Assembly (NCBI GenBank): GCA_025093555.1 | Contig: JAIWNF010000034.1 | Span: forward strand, 496,001-560,000 | Origin: Circinella umbellata | Lineage: Eukaryota; Mucoromycota; Mucoromycetes; Mucorales; Lichtheimiaceae | Direction: 5' to 3' | DNA length: 64,000 bases | Shown here: piece by piece, positions 11,836 through 24,680 of the stretch | Layout: each line of letters opens with the position of its first letter | How positions within the stretch are numbered: position 1 is the first letter of the stretch | Translations under genes and position numbers: made by a program | The notes under the pieces: model-generated | Database searches by the model: none | What the model saw: only the letters and a program-made list of their open reading frames with translations | Told to the model about the DNA's origin: nothing

Positions 11836-13283
11836 TTAATACAAACCTTCTTTTTGTCCATCTTCTTCCTCATCAGTATTATATTTTCTGTTATGACCAT
11901 CATCATCAGATCTTGTTGTCTGTCCTTCTCCAGAATCCCCATTCCGTTGTTGATGATTATGGCAACGACGACGTTTTTTCTCTTGTCCTGTGAAATTACC
12001 ATAAATTTCCTTCAGTAAATCTTCAGAACTTCTATGAGAAAGTTTACCAAGAACTGCTTCACGATCAGGTACAGCATTTTCTTCTGATTTATAAATAGGC
12101 GTATCACTATCAATATCATCTGTTGGATCATGGATGGGAATAGGTAATTGAGATTGTCGAGCAAATGAATGATGATGAAGATTTAATCTTAATGGTGGTA
12201 AAATATTACTATATTGTCCATAAGATGACGACGTAGTGGATGATGCTATTGAACCGGTTGTATTATTATTATTACTGTCTTGTGACACCATTGAAGATGC
12301 TGAAGGAGATTGAGGTGTCATTTCATGCCCATCTTCTTCATTTACTGGACTATTTGTAGTAGTAGATGCCGGAGACGAAGATATTGGAGCTGCTGATGAT
12401 GATAAAGTAGTATCTTGTACCTTGCTGAATCGAGTGGAACAAATATTAGAATCATAAGTACATACACAACCTGATTGAGGTCGATCGCACCTCGAGCATC
12501 GTATTCGTAACATGTCACCTGGTTATTGTTATTTTTTAATAAGAAATTTTTGGCACTGGTGATCTCAATGTTTTTTTTTTCATGCATGATCAAAAAAAAA
12601 AAAAGAAAAACAAATACCATGAACATGCATAATATTATTGGATTGGGCATACTGGGTCGGTGATATCAACTCTTTTTCTACTACTGCATTTTTTGACTGT
12701 TCACGACCACGCAGCCGTTGTTTCTTTCTCTGCTGCTGTTGCTGCGCCTCCTGCTGTTCCGATCCTTGATGTTGTAATGATGTGTTCGGTTCTGTAATAG
12801 GTAATGGTAATGAGGATGATGATGAAGACAATGAAGATACAGATGATGACGGTGATATAGATGATGGTGGAGATGTCATGTTTGTTTCCCGAGTGGGGGA
12901 TGTTGGTGTAAGAGATTTTTCTAATACAATAACTAATCAGTAAAAGATGTATGCATGCAGATCATATAAGCTTTTTCGAAAACTATATTGTATACCTCTG
13001 TTTTTACAAGTACATTTCACATGAATTCTTTTAGACTTTCGAAGTTCGCGACAAGTTTCACATTGACTAACAGGTCTACCTTTTGGTTTAATTTCAAATA
13101 GCTGTCGATTATGATGAGTACATTTCGTGGATCGATGACCCTAATATTAGAAAAAAATAAGATTATGCGTATTGTTAAAAAAAAAACTGAACAGCCAAAA
13201 AAAACAGTTCTTATTTCTACCTTTATGCATGTCTGACAGGAATATTTTCTTTCAATACCATCTTCACCAACAATAAATGGCAT
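11836..13283 (-). CDS. Copper-fist transcription factor
   Basis: Four exons (13283-13221, 13140-12996, 12920-12618, 12518-11836) in phase encode 397 aa. The copper fist occupies residues 1-70. It has the C16-x2-C19-x8-C28-x-H30 zinc site, the KGRP minor-groove motif (residues 41-44), a CETCRELR helix and a closing CTC. Family members (Ace1, Mac1, Cuf1, Amt1) bind DNA and control copper, and in some fungi iron, uptake or detoxification genes. After a Ser- and Gln-rich linker there is a second cysteine cluster (RCSRCDRPQSGCVCTYDSNIC, about residues 174-194) that could sense Cu(I). The C-terminus is Ser/Thr-rich, then acidic. The start is at the canonical fist start. An in-frame upstream Met at 13352 would add a basic leader unlike the family. 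Whether it activates or represses cannot be told from sequence. Confidence 0.92.
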
Positions 13284-13439
13284 TATTGTTCTTTTTTTTT
13301 TACCCCTAGGTATGAGTAGGTTAAATAACTTAAAATGGCAAAAAGATCCCACGTTGACCTCAACAACTGCAATTCCCCTATTTTTTGGTTATTGCTAAAG
13401 AAATTAATAGAACTTACAAAAATTAAAATGATTTCCACA

Positions 13440-16099
13440 AAGTAAATTTGTATTGGGAATCACTTTTTAATTATTAATGAGTTTTTTTTTAATAGTAGAT
13501 TAATGTTGTTGTGCGTAATGATTAGAAAATAATGGTAGAAAAAAATCAGTGAAAGAAAAAAAAGAAGAGAAAAGAAACCCGAGAAAAGTTTCACGTTCTT
13601 TTGGTTCTGAGCTTTTGCTTAAATCGAATATTTGATAGGAAAATAAATATAATATATAAGCTTAGCAACCAACTTGATATCTGTTATTGACACAAAGATA
13701 ATGCCGAGTTGTAAATCAATATAACAAAATGGAAAGAACGGAAAGAAAAGTAAATAATATGTTACGTAAATCAATCGAATTGATCCCTTATAGTTATTTG
13801 ATATGCTACTATTATATTAGGTAACAAGCCCCATTACCCCCTCTCCTTGTTCCAAAACAAAAAGATCTTTCATGTATGTTATATGAAAAAAAGTGGAGCT
13901 TTTTTTCTATTCAAATGAAGGAAAACTAAGGCTTAGTTATCTTTTTTTTTAATATTAAAGAACATATTCTCTTAAATCTTGGCTTACACTAATAAATTCT
14001 CTAGCTTGAACCAAAGTCCAACAAAAGCTTTTTTGCAACCTTCGGCTGTAATATGTTCCAAACAAATACATCCTCAACAAAAATAGATGTCAGAGTTCCT
14101 TATACTAGGCACTTCCTTGAAGACCATATATGGTACATACTAAGGTAACTTCATAAACTCAAACAAAAAAGAACCAATTTTAATTTTAACTTTCTTCAAG
14201 TTTTGTAGGATGTTTTTCATAAACTTCGAATGAATTACCAACGACTATGGAGTTCATCTATATGTATTCAAAGCGGATTTGTAAATTTGACAAGAGTGCT
14301 TAAACTGATACCTATCAAATAGGGACGCTACGTAGTTTGAGTTTCCTTTCCTTTTGTTGCGTTTAATCCATTTTTATCGATCACTATCATTGTCATCAAA
14401 TTCGTCAATAACTTTCTTGTTGTGATTAATAAGAATATCGTACTTAAAAGAGTTTAGCACGGCTAGTAGCAATTATCTCGATATTGTTATAGCGTCAAAT
14501 ATTCAATTTAATGTCCAAGCAGGTAACTCCATCCAAAACTACTTTTTTATCTGAGCAATATTGCTTAAGATTAGTCTTCTCAAATACTTGTCATTGTCGA
14601 ATAGTCGTTAACGTACCTTGTGGACTAAATATGCCAAAGCCTAATAAAAGTTTGGGTAATGTAGAACTGGTGTAACTATTGTGAAATCATATGTACGTAC
14701 TGAAATATATCTTAATGATTTTAATATCATCCTAGTTATTATTCTCGTCATCATCGCCACTATCACTGGCAGCTTAAAAAATCATATTATCGTTATCATG
14801 ATGGTAAGTAGAATCACTCACACCAAGGTATCATAAGTTGGGAATGATAATGAATGGTGTGTTATAGAGTAGTAAGAAATATAATCAAAATAAATTGTAA
14901 CTTTGCTGCTATTCGTAGCCGTCTTGAGAAGTCAATCATTTGTATGCAAAGCTATTGTTAGATAGTGATGTGTTAGATTAGGTGTCAATGGTAATAAGCT
15001 TATTTTAACAAGCACCTATTCCTGATAATGAATTATCCTTTTTAAAATTCAAAAATGTGACATTGGATGACTACGTATGTTATTGCTGATCAAACTATCA
15101 CTGCTCCAATTATTATGACGGGGCCCTAAATTATTCTGCTTACAACTCTGGATAAGGTTGATCTAATGCTCCTGGTAAACTCTGACGATTCTTTTTTGTA
15201 ATATATTTTTTTTTCTATGTAGTAAACATATTGTATATAATTTTTTAATACTTTTTATTAAAAATGATAACAGACACATTTTATTGTTCATTGGTGATAC
15301 GTATGTGAAAAACTATGCACGTATCACTGAACTTTATTATACATGCATGAACACTGTTAAGTGTTTCTAGATTATTAGATGGATTAATCTTCAGATATTT
15401 AAGCTAACTGATGAACAATATCTGGTTTGGTAATACCTGCGTTCTGGTATGGCGTTCCATTGGATTTGTGCTCGACTTGCGCAATTTGCTCAACAAGCTT
15501 CGAGGATAGTAGAGTAATAGAATTGAATTGCTTTTGTATAACAAACATACATGTTTCCCGCCCCTATCAGTCGCAAGATTTTTCACAGTGATGGGGGGAA
15601 AGTTATCTTAAAACGTTGCGAATTCTTTTAATTAGTCTTGTTAAATGTTTATATCTGTCTTGTCTATGTTGCCGCTTAATCTCAAATATTTTGTTTTTGT
15701 TTGCTTATGATTAAACTTGTTTATGTCTTTCTTTTTTTTAAAAAAAACAATTATCTTTTAAGGGTATATTCTTACAGGAAATCAAGGAGTGAGTAGCTTC
15801 GTATCGCTATTCACAATCATGCATAAAATAGAACATATAAACTTTAGAATTTATTTTATCACCTGGCCTCATGATGCTTCAAATTTTGGTAGTAGATGAC
15901 AAGAAGAATTTTTCACTTTGTGGGAATCAAACCTGTTTGAAAATGAATAGAACCAAATCAATTTGATGAGAGTGGAATTTGACGAGAAAACGAAAAGATG
16001 CATGTATTTTTAATTATAATTGCATTTGACATTATTACTATTATTACTACACCAAATAATATATAACCAATATGAATCTTTATTTTTGTTGAATTAAAT
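13440..16099. other. Intergenic upstream of the copper-fist gene; no supported gene
   Basis: About 2.7 kb of AT-rich DNA with only short, unsupported open frames. It contains the 5' region of the copper-fist gene (start 13283) and the 3' flank of the gene ending at 16100, both on the minus strand. No exon chain, repeat array or RNA gene was recognised. Confidence 0.6.
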
Positions 16100-17167
16100 T
16101 CAATTGCTCAAAGAAGCAGCAATTTCTTTTAAGTCTTCCAAAAGTTCAGGGTAACCATCCAGTGATTCTACAACAGAATGTAACCAAGCTTGATCATCCG
16201 GTTGATCCCGTCGCGTTGTGCAAACAACATCTTTAAAATGTTCAAAAGATTCTTCTTGATCGCAAAATGAAAATCTTGCCTCTTCAGCTCCACTTTCATT
16301 CATTTCTTCTAAAATTGTATTATCATCCAAAATCGAATTACGTCTTGCTACACTAGATAATTTTGATGCAGGCGGACATGCCATACGTTGTCGTACTTTA
16401 TGAAAGTATGCAGGGCACATAAGATTTAATCTTTCTTGAATATCTGGATACTCTCTTAATGTCAATAGTATAGGCCCTTGTTGTTGTGGATGATCATGTT
16501 TTTCTTCCTCTTCGTGTGGAGAAAGATAAGATGATTTCCTTGCTGATGATCGTCGTCGACCACTTGATCCTCGTTTTGTAGGACTTCGTTGCCCTACAAC
16601 AAGTGATGGATGCATCAGTTGTGAAGATTTACGTCGTGGTGGAGGAAAATCTTCATCAAATTCATTTCCTTCACGATGTTCAGGTGCACCCCTTTCTTCT
16701 AGCAAGGTATGGAACTGATCTTCTCCTCCACTACTGGTAGCAATTTCATCTTCTTCTTCACTATAATCCGATCGAACTTCATCATCATCATCATCATAGT
16801 ATCCCACACTTTCCTTGAATTTAGTTAAAAAGACTGGATTCTTTTTCAAAAATTGAGTGATAGCAGCTATCCAGTCACGGTCGGATAAATCCTCGCGCGG
16901 AGCATATGCAACTTCTTGAAACCGAACCCATGCATCAATTCCTTGCGTTTCGGTGATATAGTTTTCAAGTGCTTCATAAAAATGAAGGTTACGAGAAGCC
17001 AACATGCGCATTTCTTGCGGTCGATCCAGTAACGCAACCAATATATCAGATGTTACTGAATGTCCACGGATATCTACACTACTTCGTCGTTTTCCAGCTG
17101 ATTCTCGTCGCTCACTTTGATTAGATGTACGATAATCGGGTTGTTGTTCAGCAAATAATGATGACAT
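16100..17167 (-). CDS. Unknown acidic protein with internal helical repeats (355 aa)
   Basis: An intronless frame, unlike most genes here. The N-terminus is basic and Ser-rich. A helical block follows (about residues 38-123: ILVALLDRPQEMRMLASRNLHFYEALENY...WIAAITQFLKKNPVFLTKFKESVGY). Then comes a long acidic/Ser/Arg linker, a short block ILLTLREYPDIQERLNLMCPAYFHKVRQRM (about 230-260), and a C-terminal block FEHFKDVVCTTRRDQPDDQAWLHSVVESLDGYPELLEDLKEIAA. Blocks one and three share the layout FxxVxx...W(I/L)xxVxxxLxxxPxLLxxLKE, so an old internal duplication is likely. I do not recognise a family. It lies 230 nt downstream of the chitin synthase on the same strand, which may or may not be meaningful. 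The start Met at 17167 follows an A/T-rich leader. Confidence 0.75.
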   Translation of the reverse strand: MSSLFAEQQPDYRTSNQSERRESAGKRRSSVDIRGHSVTSDILVALLDRPQEMRMLASRNLHFYEALENYITETQGIDAWVRFQEVAYAPREDLSDRDWIAAITQFLKKNPVFLTKFKESVGYYDDDDDEVRSDYSEEEDEIATSSGGEDQFHTLLEERGAPEHREGNEFDEDFPPPRRKSSQLMHPSLVVGQRSPTKRGSSGRRRSSARKSSYLSPHEEEEKHDHPQQQGPILLTLREYPDIQERLNLMCPAYFHKVRQRMACPPASKLSSVARRNSILDDNTILEEMNESGAEEARFSFCDQEESFEHFKDVVCTTRRDQPDDQAWLHSVVESLDGYPELLEDLKEIAASLSN

Positions 17168-17398
17168 GATAAATAATTATTGCTTTTTTTTAGAAAAAAA
17201 AGGTTGGAGAAATAAATAAATGATAAAAAGAAAGAGAAAGAAGAAAAAAAACTTAAAAGGTGAAGGAAATAAAATAAAAGTAAGTGATGGGAAAAAAAAG
17301 TAGGATTCCAAGGTCAATATTTAAACAAAAAAAAAGCATGATTCTTTTTTTGATTTTATTAGAAAATAACTTAATGGGTTTTTCAAAATGGAATTTTT

Positions 17399-20300
17399 CT
17401 ACGTTTCGTTTTCTAGAATACGTTCTATGACTGAATTGATAAAGCCTTTTTTTATAGTTAAATCGACTCCAAAGCATTCGGATAATTGATTTCGAACTAT
17501 TATTTATGTATATATATAGTAAAATTATATTAGCTCATATTGACATAATCTCATTATCATAGATATATAATCTATTTTCCTTTTTTTTTTTACCTTGCTT
17601 TTTTGTTAGTGTCATAAGATCAGCTGTTGCTAGAATCCTCCGCAGTTCGCGTTCAATCTCATCATCTTCAGGTAATATCGTTTTAATTTCTTCGTCTTCT
17701 TCTTTATCATCACTACTATAATTACTATTATTACTTGAGTCTTTTTGTTGTCGTAGATGTTGTTTCTGACTTTGTTTATGTAAAACAGCAGAAAGGTCCA
17801 CTGAAAATTGTGAAAGTTGTCGTTCAGATATAAGTCGTGGCAAATGTTCCTTTTCTGCTTCCTCCTCTTTCGTTCGATATGATGCAGCGCGAGTATTATA
17901 TGTATAATTGGTCAACTTGGTTTCATCCGATTCAATCGACCTTGTTTCCAACAGTTCTTGCTCATATTGTTCCCATTTCTTCATAGGAATCATCTTGTCA
18001 TCAAACTTTTCGTCTTCAGTCACGATGATTTGTTTTTTCTTGTCTCCAACAACAACACGTGTATTACCCCATGAAAAGTCATCAAAGTGCCAGAATGCAT
18101 AAATGGGGATTAAGAAACTGAATACTGGGATGGCTAATAAGTAAATAACCATCCATCCAATATGTTGCCATTGTCGTTTTATGATAAAAATTAGTGCTTG
18201 TAAACCATAGGCTCCTGCTAACATACCCAATGCAATCACAGGAATAGGACCAGTATGAGATCCTACCACGTAAAGGAGATAAGCCAAGTAAATGACAGAT
18301 GCAGGGAGCGTAATCGTACCAATCAAATCGATAATGACGACAAAACGCATTGATAAACAACAAAAACCACATAATTCTGGCAATAGAATAAGCTCAAGCA
18401 AGTTGTGGATGGTGGAATTAATCCAGCGCCGACGTTGAGAAAGTAACACTTCCCATCGATCGGGTGCCACTGTACGACAACGGGCATAGGGTGTAAACAC
18501 CATTTTGTATTGTGGGAAGTTTTTCATCATCAGTGTTGTCAAATACCGGTCTTCACCCAAATGTAATAAATTCTTTTTGTGTAGTGTATCTACTTGATTG
18601 TCCGAATACCCATGGATAATTGCTGGAGAGACAATTAATGGTTGGCGCTTGGATGCTGTTCGTATCCGATACATGCAGAAACATCCAGGTAAACAAGTGA
18701 CCGATCCAAACAATGACTCGAATGCTTTGACCAAATGATGAGAAATATAATACTCATAAACTTGAATACGTGTTGTCCATGATCGATCTTCATTACACAG
18801 TTCAGTTTCGCCACAGAGACCAATAATACGACTATCATGAAGCATACAAGAAACCAATCGTGTCAGCGCATCGGGATAAACCTCAGTATCAGAGTCGACC
18901 ATCAAAATATACTCATAAAGTATCGGATCGATACCGATTACGTTTCGGATATTACGATAAATAGACAACTCCAATGGCGACATTTCAGAATCAAAATGCA
19001 CCTTGCGCAGAAAATCCATACAAATAATTTGTGAGTCTCGTTTACCACGGTTGCCAGGTTTATTTCTTTCTGTCGACTTGCCAACCTTGATTACCACAAT
19101 GTAAGGAACACAGTGCCCTTCATGCATGTATAATCCCGAATAAACCTTGCCATAATTAAGTTGTTTTGATCCTTCACCAACAGATTTAAACATAAGGGGC
19201 TCTGGATCATCATTTTCAACATCATGACCCAAAATATCAAGTAATATCATGGGTGTTGGTTTATCATTTCCACTACCAATAATCATACCATCCGCAATTA
19301 AAAACAGCAGCTTGCGTTTATCATCATAATCCATGGTAGTCAACGAATCGATGGTCTTACGAAGTGACTCTTCATCCTCAGTATAACATGGGACTTGACA
19401 AATCACAAACTTGTCTTGTTCTTCAGGTGTAGGGGCGCCGCCAAATTGGAGTGCTGCCAAAAACTTTACAAGAATAACAAATGATGTAACAGCAGCAAAG
19501 CTGAGCAATAAGTAATTGACAAACGTACATCGTAAAGAATCACGAAAGTCAAGGCGTGCCACATTAAAGGCATTATCAAGACAAGCTTCGTTTTGTGCCC
19601 GTTCTTCGTCAGTCATTTTTAGACTGAACTCTTTCCACATCTCCGTAGCATCCGTACCAGCATACTTAGTAAACATGAGCTCAACAGCTTCATTCAGGAA
19701 ATGGTGATTGGGTACACCAACAGCATCCCGTGGATACTTACGTGCTGTTGCCATATAATCTGTCAAGTCATAAATTTTATCGCCAATCGCCAATGCAAGC
19801 CTTCCCCAACTTTTAAAGTCTTCTTCGAGTTGTTTTTTAGAGACGACAAGATCGCCATGTTTGTTAGGACCCATTATAGGATCAAAGTATCGTTCAAGCC
19901 AACCTGGATCACGTAATCGAACAAGAGACTTTTCTTGTTGTTGATTTCCTGTATAATGGACAAAGGGACCAAGGACAACTGTTTCATTAGGTGTGATGAC
20001 GATGTTGTCGTCCGATACCAAACCTTTACATGCTTGTGTAAGTGGTGGTGGAAAAGTATATGAAAGATCACGACCTCCAAGCGGTTCCAGTGTTGATTTT
20101 GTAGCAACGTAAGTATTGGATCCATGAGAATTAGCGACAAAATCAGTCATGTCGTATACTTTGCCTCTCACACTGACCCAATAATCATCAAGTGTTTGAT
20201 GGTTTTGTACATCACTCGAAGTATATAGTTCTTTGGTTCCAGGGCAAATGACTTCGCCAAGCCCAACAATAACAAACACGATACTGCCTGATAATAAAAA

Positions 20301-23300
20301 GATCAAAAGACATAATGTTACTTTTTCACGCCATGCCATTCGAACATCTTGACGATCCATCTTGCCAATATACTGAAGCGAAAATGATGGAATCCACCAA
20401 GTACAAAACCATACAAATCGCGCCCACCATTGACGAATGGGTGTAATTGGAACTTCTTCAATCAATTCTTCTTGTTGTACACTATAATCCTCCACCATCT
20501 TGCTCATATCCATATTAGGTCCATATCTAATAAAGAGGAAAAAATAACAGATAGCGTTAATAATTAAATGTGGTCATATAACTTTCTAATATATATATAA
20601 AAAAAACACTTACAAGTCCATATAACCACCCATATCCTCATTTTCTCCCCATTGGCTACCACTATGCTTTCCCGTGATATCGCTACCATATTGATCACCC
20701 ACTTCAGTTCGATCATCATAGAAATCATTGTCGGTGGTATACATATCTGATGCGCGATCATGGTCAGGGTCACCGAACGGATTTTGATCTAGATCAGATC
20801 CTTCCTCATTTTCTGCTACTGCTGCTACTGCTGCTGCTGCTACCGCCGCGGCTTCTGCTTCTTCAGCCGCCAGTCGTGCTGCTTCATTTTCTGCTTCAAT
20901 AGCGGCAGCAATTCGCTCTTCACGCTCACGAATACGTTGTTCCTTTTCCAGTACCCGTAAATGATTTTCCAAATCACGCCAGACATCAAATGCAATCCAA
21001 ATACACGTTCCACCAACATCTACTTGAAGATTCGTCCATTGCATTACATGAATTAACTTAATAATCCTGGTACGTTCATCCTCTTGACTCTCGTTATCAA
21101 ACGGTAGCATGCTCAGCAAGTAATCATAACGAGATAAAAAGTCGGCAAACTCGTAACTGTACATGGGATCCAATTTGGCACGATCCCCAATCTTGTAGGC
21201 AATCAATTGGGACTGGACAACAGCTGGGTCGAATATATCTGGCTTTTGTTGGTCGTTGGGTCGGATGTGGACGATTTCGAATAACTGCATTTGTTTTAAA
21301 CGATCGATAAGTTTATCCATGCTGTGAACTGTTTGATTTAATACAGTCATCATGCTGTTTTTGTCATTGTCCTTGTCAATAGAATCTGTTGGTCGCCATT
21401 GCCCATTTTTAGGACGTGCTGGTAACTGCGCTTTAATTATAGTACGTTCGTCACGCGGGTGCATTTCTGTTACCAGGATAGAACTTTCAAATAATTCGCG
21501 CAAAAATGTATTCGTGCAACTATAACGGAACAGAAGGATGAAATCGGGTGACACTGCGTCATTATTACTTTCGAGTAATCCTTCTACTGTATAATCTACC
21601 TGGCCAGTAAAATGTTGAATTGCAAATGTCTGAGGCCGTTTGCTGACGATATGCGATTGTTGCTTCTTCAATAGTAACGAGAGAAAATTAGTATCCGTCG
21701 CATCTAGGGCATACGTTTGTAAACGTGCTGATTCACGATCTAACAGCGAAACAAGGCCTTGATTTCCCAAGTAAACTGATAATGATGAAGTTGAAGGAGG
21801 TGGTGCATCCATAAGATGTGGTTTAGTGATAATGAATTGATGAATTCGCTCGGCACAAAAATGAGAACACAAGTCAATAAATCCAGCCGAATTCTGTTCC
21901 TGGGTTATATTAATACTATTTGCAGGGTCCAGGATACTAATACATTGATCACTGGTTTCTGGATGATGCTGGTTAAGAACATCAACAACCCAAAGCACTA
22001 ATATTGTATATAGTGAGCGTGCCAACGCATCACGTTGTATCATAGCTCCACTTGCTGTGAGAAACGCTGTACAAAACTCTTTACCCAGCAACTTGAGTTT
22101 ATGTGTTAAAGTTGCTTCCAGCTTGCTTGTTGCTACACCCAACGCGGCTGCCACAAGTGATAATGTTTCCTTATTTTTAATCTTACACGATTGGTTGTTA
22201 CCGACAAACTGAATATTACCAAGATGTAAAATAGCACCAAGTAGTTGACAAATTTGAGCAATCGTTTTAGTCTTGAATCCACAAGTTTTCAAAGCAGCTT
22301 TGAAATCCGAGAAGGCAACTTCATCACGAGCTGCCAGTGAAGTTGTCCATGTATATGCATTACGATGTTGATGACCTTGAGGATCTTTGAGGTAAACAAA
22401 ATGGTCGGGAGTATGATTAATATGCAAGGCTGCTTTTTCTTGCGCACTGGTACCAGCCAATAGTTGGTAAAAAATGCTGTAATTGGCTTGTCCCTTTTCA
22501 CTTGTTGCTGTGGTACTGGTGACACGAAATTTGTCAAGCAAATAAACCGCGGCATAGAAACCTTGGATACGACCACGTTCATTAAAATACAGAGTTTGAA
22601 ATTGATGTAGGTGTGAGGCATTCGCATTATCAGGTGTCGCTGCTGTACTAAAGGCATCTATGATAGTCTGTGCACTAAGAACATATTGTTGTAGCTTGGT
22701 TTCTCGTCGAGATTGTGCTGATAGATAAAGCAATTCGTTCAATAAGTGATGATGCGTTGTTGATTTTCCTGAACCAGTTATTCCGCTATGATTGAAAAAA
22801 AATTATATGATGAAAAAAAAGATAAAGGCGTATCATATATAGGGAGTAACCAAGATTATTTTATTTTGGGGTGGGGGGAAGTGTTAGTTTAAGGATTATT
22901 ATCATCAACACATATATGAAAAAGAACGTGTTCTAAGGTTCATAAAGTTGCATACCTTAAGATAATACCAACATCATCGACTCGTCGACGCATAATATAA
23001 TAGGCACGAGTTGCAAATTCATAAACATGCGGATCATTATTTGGTATAACTGTTGGATTGTGTAATCCACCTGTCAAATCTTTATATCCATGCTCAGCAT
23101 GATGTTGAAGCGCAGTATCATTTAATAATTCGAGCTGCTTGTATGGATTGACAATGACCAAGCGATGGTGACCGAGTTGTGTATATGGTTTATCTTGGTT
23201 GAAGCGTGATTGTAATACCTGGTACACTTTTTGAATACATTCTTTTTCATCACTGTTGCTATTATTGGTTTTGTTTGTATCATCGAATAGTCGAGCTAAA

Positions 23301-23320
23301 TCGTTTGTTACTGTTGCCAT
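17399..23320 (-). CDS. Chitin synthase with N-terminal myosin motor-like domain (class V/VII type, 1855 aa)
   Basis: Four exons (23320-22956, 22785-20614, 20526-17594, 17496-17399) in phase. Residues 1 to about 730 form a degenerate myosin head with P-loop GITGSGKST at 123-131. An acidic/Ala-rich linker follows. Next come membrane spans, two cytochrome b5-like segments (WVSVRGKVYDMTDF; LAIGDKIYDLTDYM) and the glycosyltransferase-2 catalytic core: DGMI, VDSDTEVYPDA, LPGCFCMYRI, EDRYLTT (about 1503) and QRRRW (about 1543). More membrane spans follow. The C-terminal DEK_C helices (EIERELRRILATADLMTLTKKQ) are completed by the last 98-nt exon (VRNQLSECFGVDLTIKKGFINSVIERIL). Known biology: these enzymes polymerise UDP-GlcNAc into chitin at hyphal tips and septa, and the motor domain helps vesicle tethering on actin. 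The length matches the family (about 1850 aa). Confidence 0.96.
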
Positions 23321-24403
23321 ATTTTACTGATACTTATGACAATAATTGTATTTATTCTTGTATAATAAATATTATATTACAAAAAGAAAATGAGAAAAAA
23401 AAACTTTAAAATGAAAAGGAAAAAAAAATAGTGAAAAGAAATAGAGAAAAAGGTTACAAACAAAAAAAAAGGAACGTGAGTCGATGGATATGTTTGTAGC
23501 AAACGGATTTGAAAATAGGAGACAAAGGGGTTCGGGAAGAGAAAAAAAAAGATAGTGTATTTATAAAATATGTCTCAGTCCAAGGAGTACTTCTTATACA
23601 CACATCCTCTCTCTATGTATATACATGTCTATAATAAGTTTCTATTGATAGCGCAGTAACTAGACAATCCCTCAACAATATTTTTTTATCCTTTTCAAGT
23701 TAAAACTCATATTTGAAGTAATAGTAATGAAATTACTCATTCATTTTTTAGTAGTTTATATTTTTAAATCCTATCACTACCTTTTATTATATTATATCTT
23801 TTTGATTTGCCAATAAAAAAGATCAAGGGGAACATCCTATTTAGGAGAAGGAGTATATCATTATATATATTCTTTTCAAAAGCAGTAATAATTGTGACAG
23901 CATCTTTTTTTCTTTCTGATCCGTCTGTTTGTACATAGTTTTGTGGGTGGCAACGTAAATAGATTATCAATTATGTAAACTTTCTTTTATATATTTGATA
24001 AATCTAAACTGTTCATTCAAATAGTTCTTTTCTCTCTATGAACCTTTAAACTCCCTTTACTTAATATATTAAAAAGAAAAGCGAAAGATAAAAAATGTAG
24101 CTATATTATTAACAAAAGTAACAAACTGTAATGTTTCCAGAATATTATAATTAGAGATACAGAGATCCAAGTGCTGTATTTGAAATCCAAAAGCTGAAAC
24201 GGACAAAAAGGGGTCAAAAAAACAGGTTACTCCTAAGTGAGAAACATTTATAAAGAATAATATCCAACAGATAAATTGATCTCTTTTCTTTTATTCTCTT
24301 AGATTATTATTTTTTACTATCATACTATATATAATCATACAGTAAAATATCAAAAAGATATACATATATCTAAGAAGAAAAACATTGGCATCTTTTTTAT
24401 GTG

Positions 24404-24541
24404 CTACATATACTCAAATCTCCTACTTTGATATGCTTCAAAACGAATGCAACGAAAGTATATATGGGGTTGTTTACTTATACATAGAGCAGATACAGCG
24501 AGAACAATAGCTCCTCCAAGTGCTAAGGATTTCATAAACAT
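24404..24541 (-). CDS. Possible 45-aa peptide with a signal-like N-terminus
   Basis: An open frame starts MFMKSLALGGAIVLAVSALC, which reads like a signal peptide or a single membrane helix. A 25-residue basic/aromatic tail with one Cys follows. A GTATAAGT after the hydrophobic stretch could instead be an intron donor, making this only a first exon, but I found no convincing second exon. A TATAAA-like element lies about 90 nt upstream on this strand. It is a weak candidate only. Confidence 0.2.
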   Translation of the reverse strand: MFMKSLALGGAIVLAVSALCISKQPHIYFRCIRFEAYQSRRFEYM

Positions 24542-24680
24542 CTACTAAATTATGTTCAATATATAGTAGAAGAAAAAAAACAGAGTAAATGGATGAGATA
24601 TTATCAGGCAAGGATTATTACAGGTTTTATAGCCCAGAATATTTTTATTTAGAGTTGTTTATACGTACTTTTTTTTCAGC

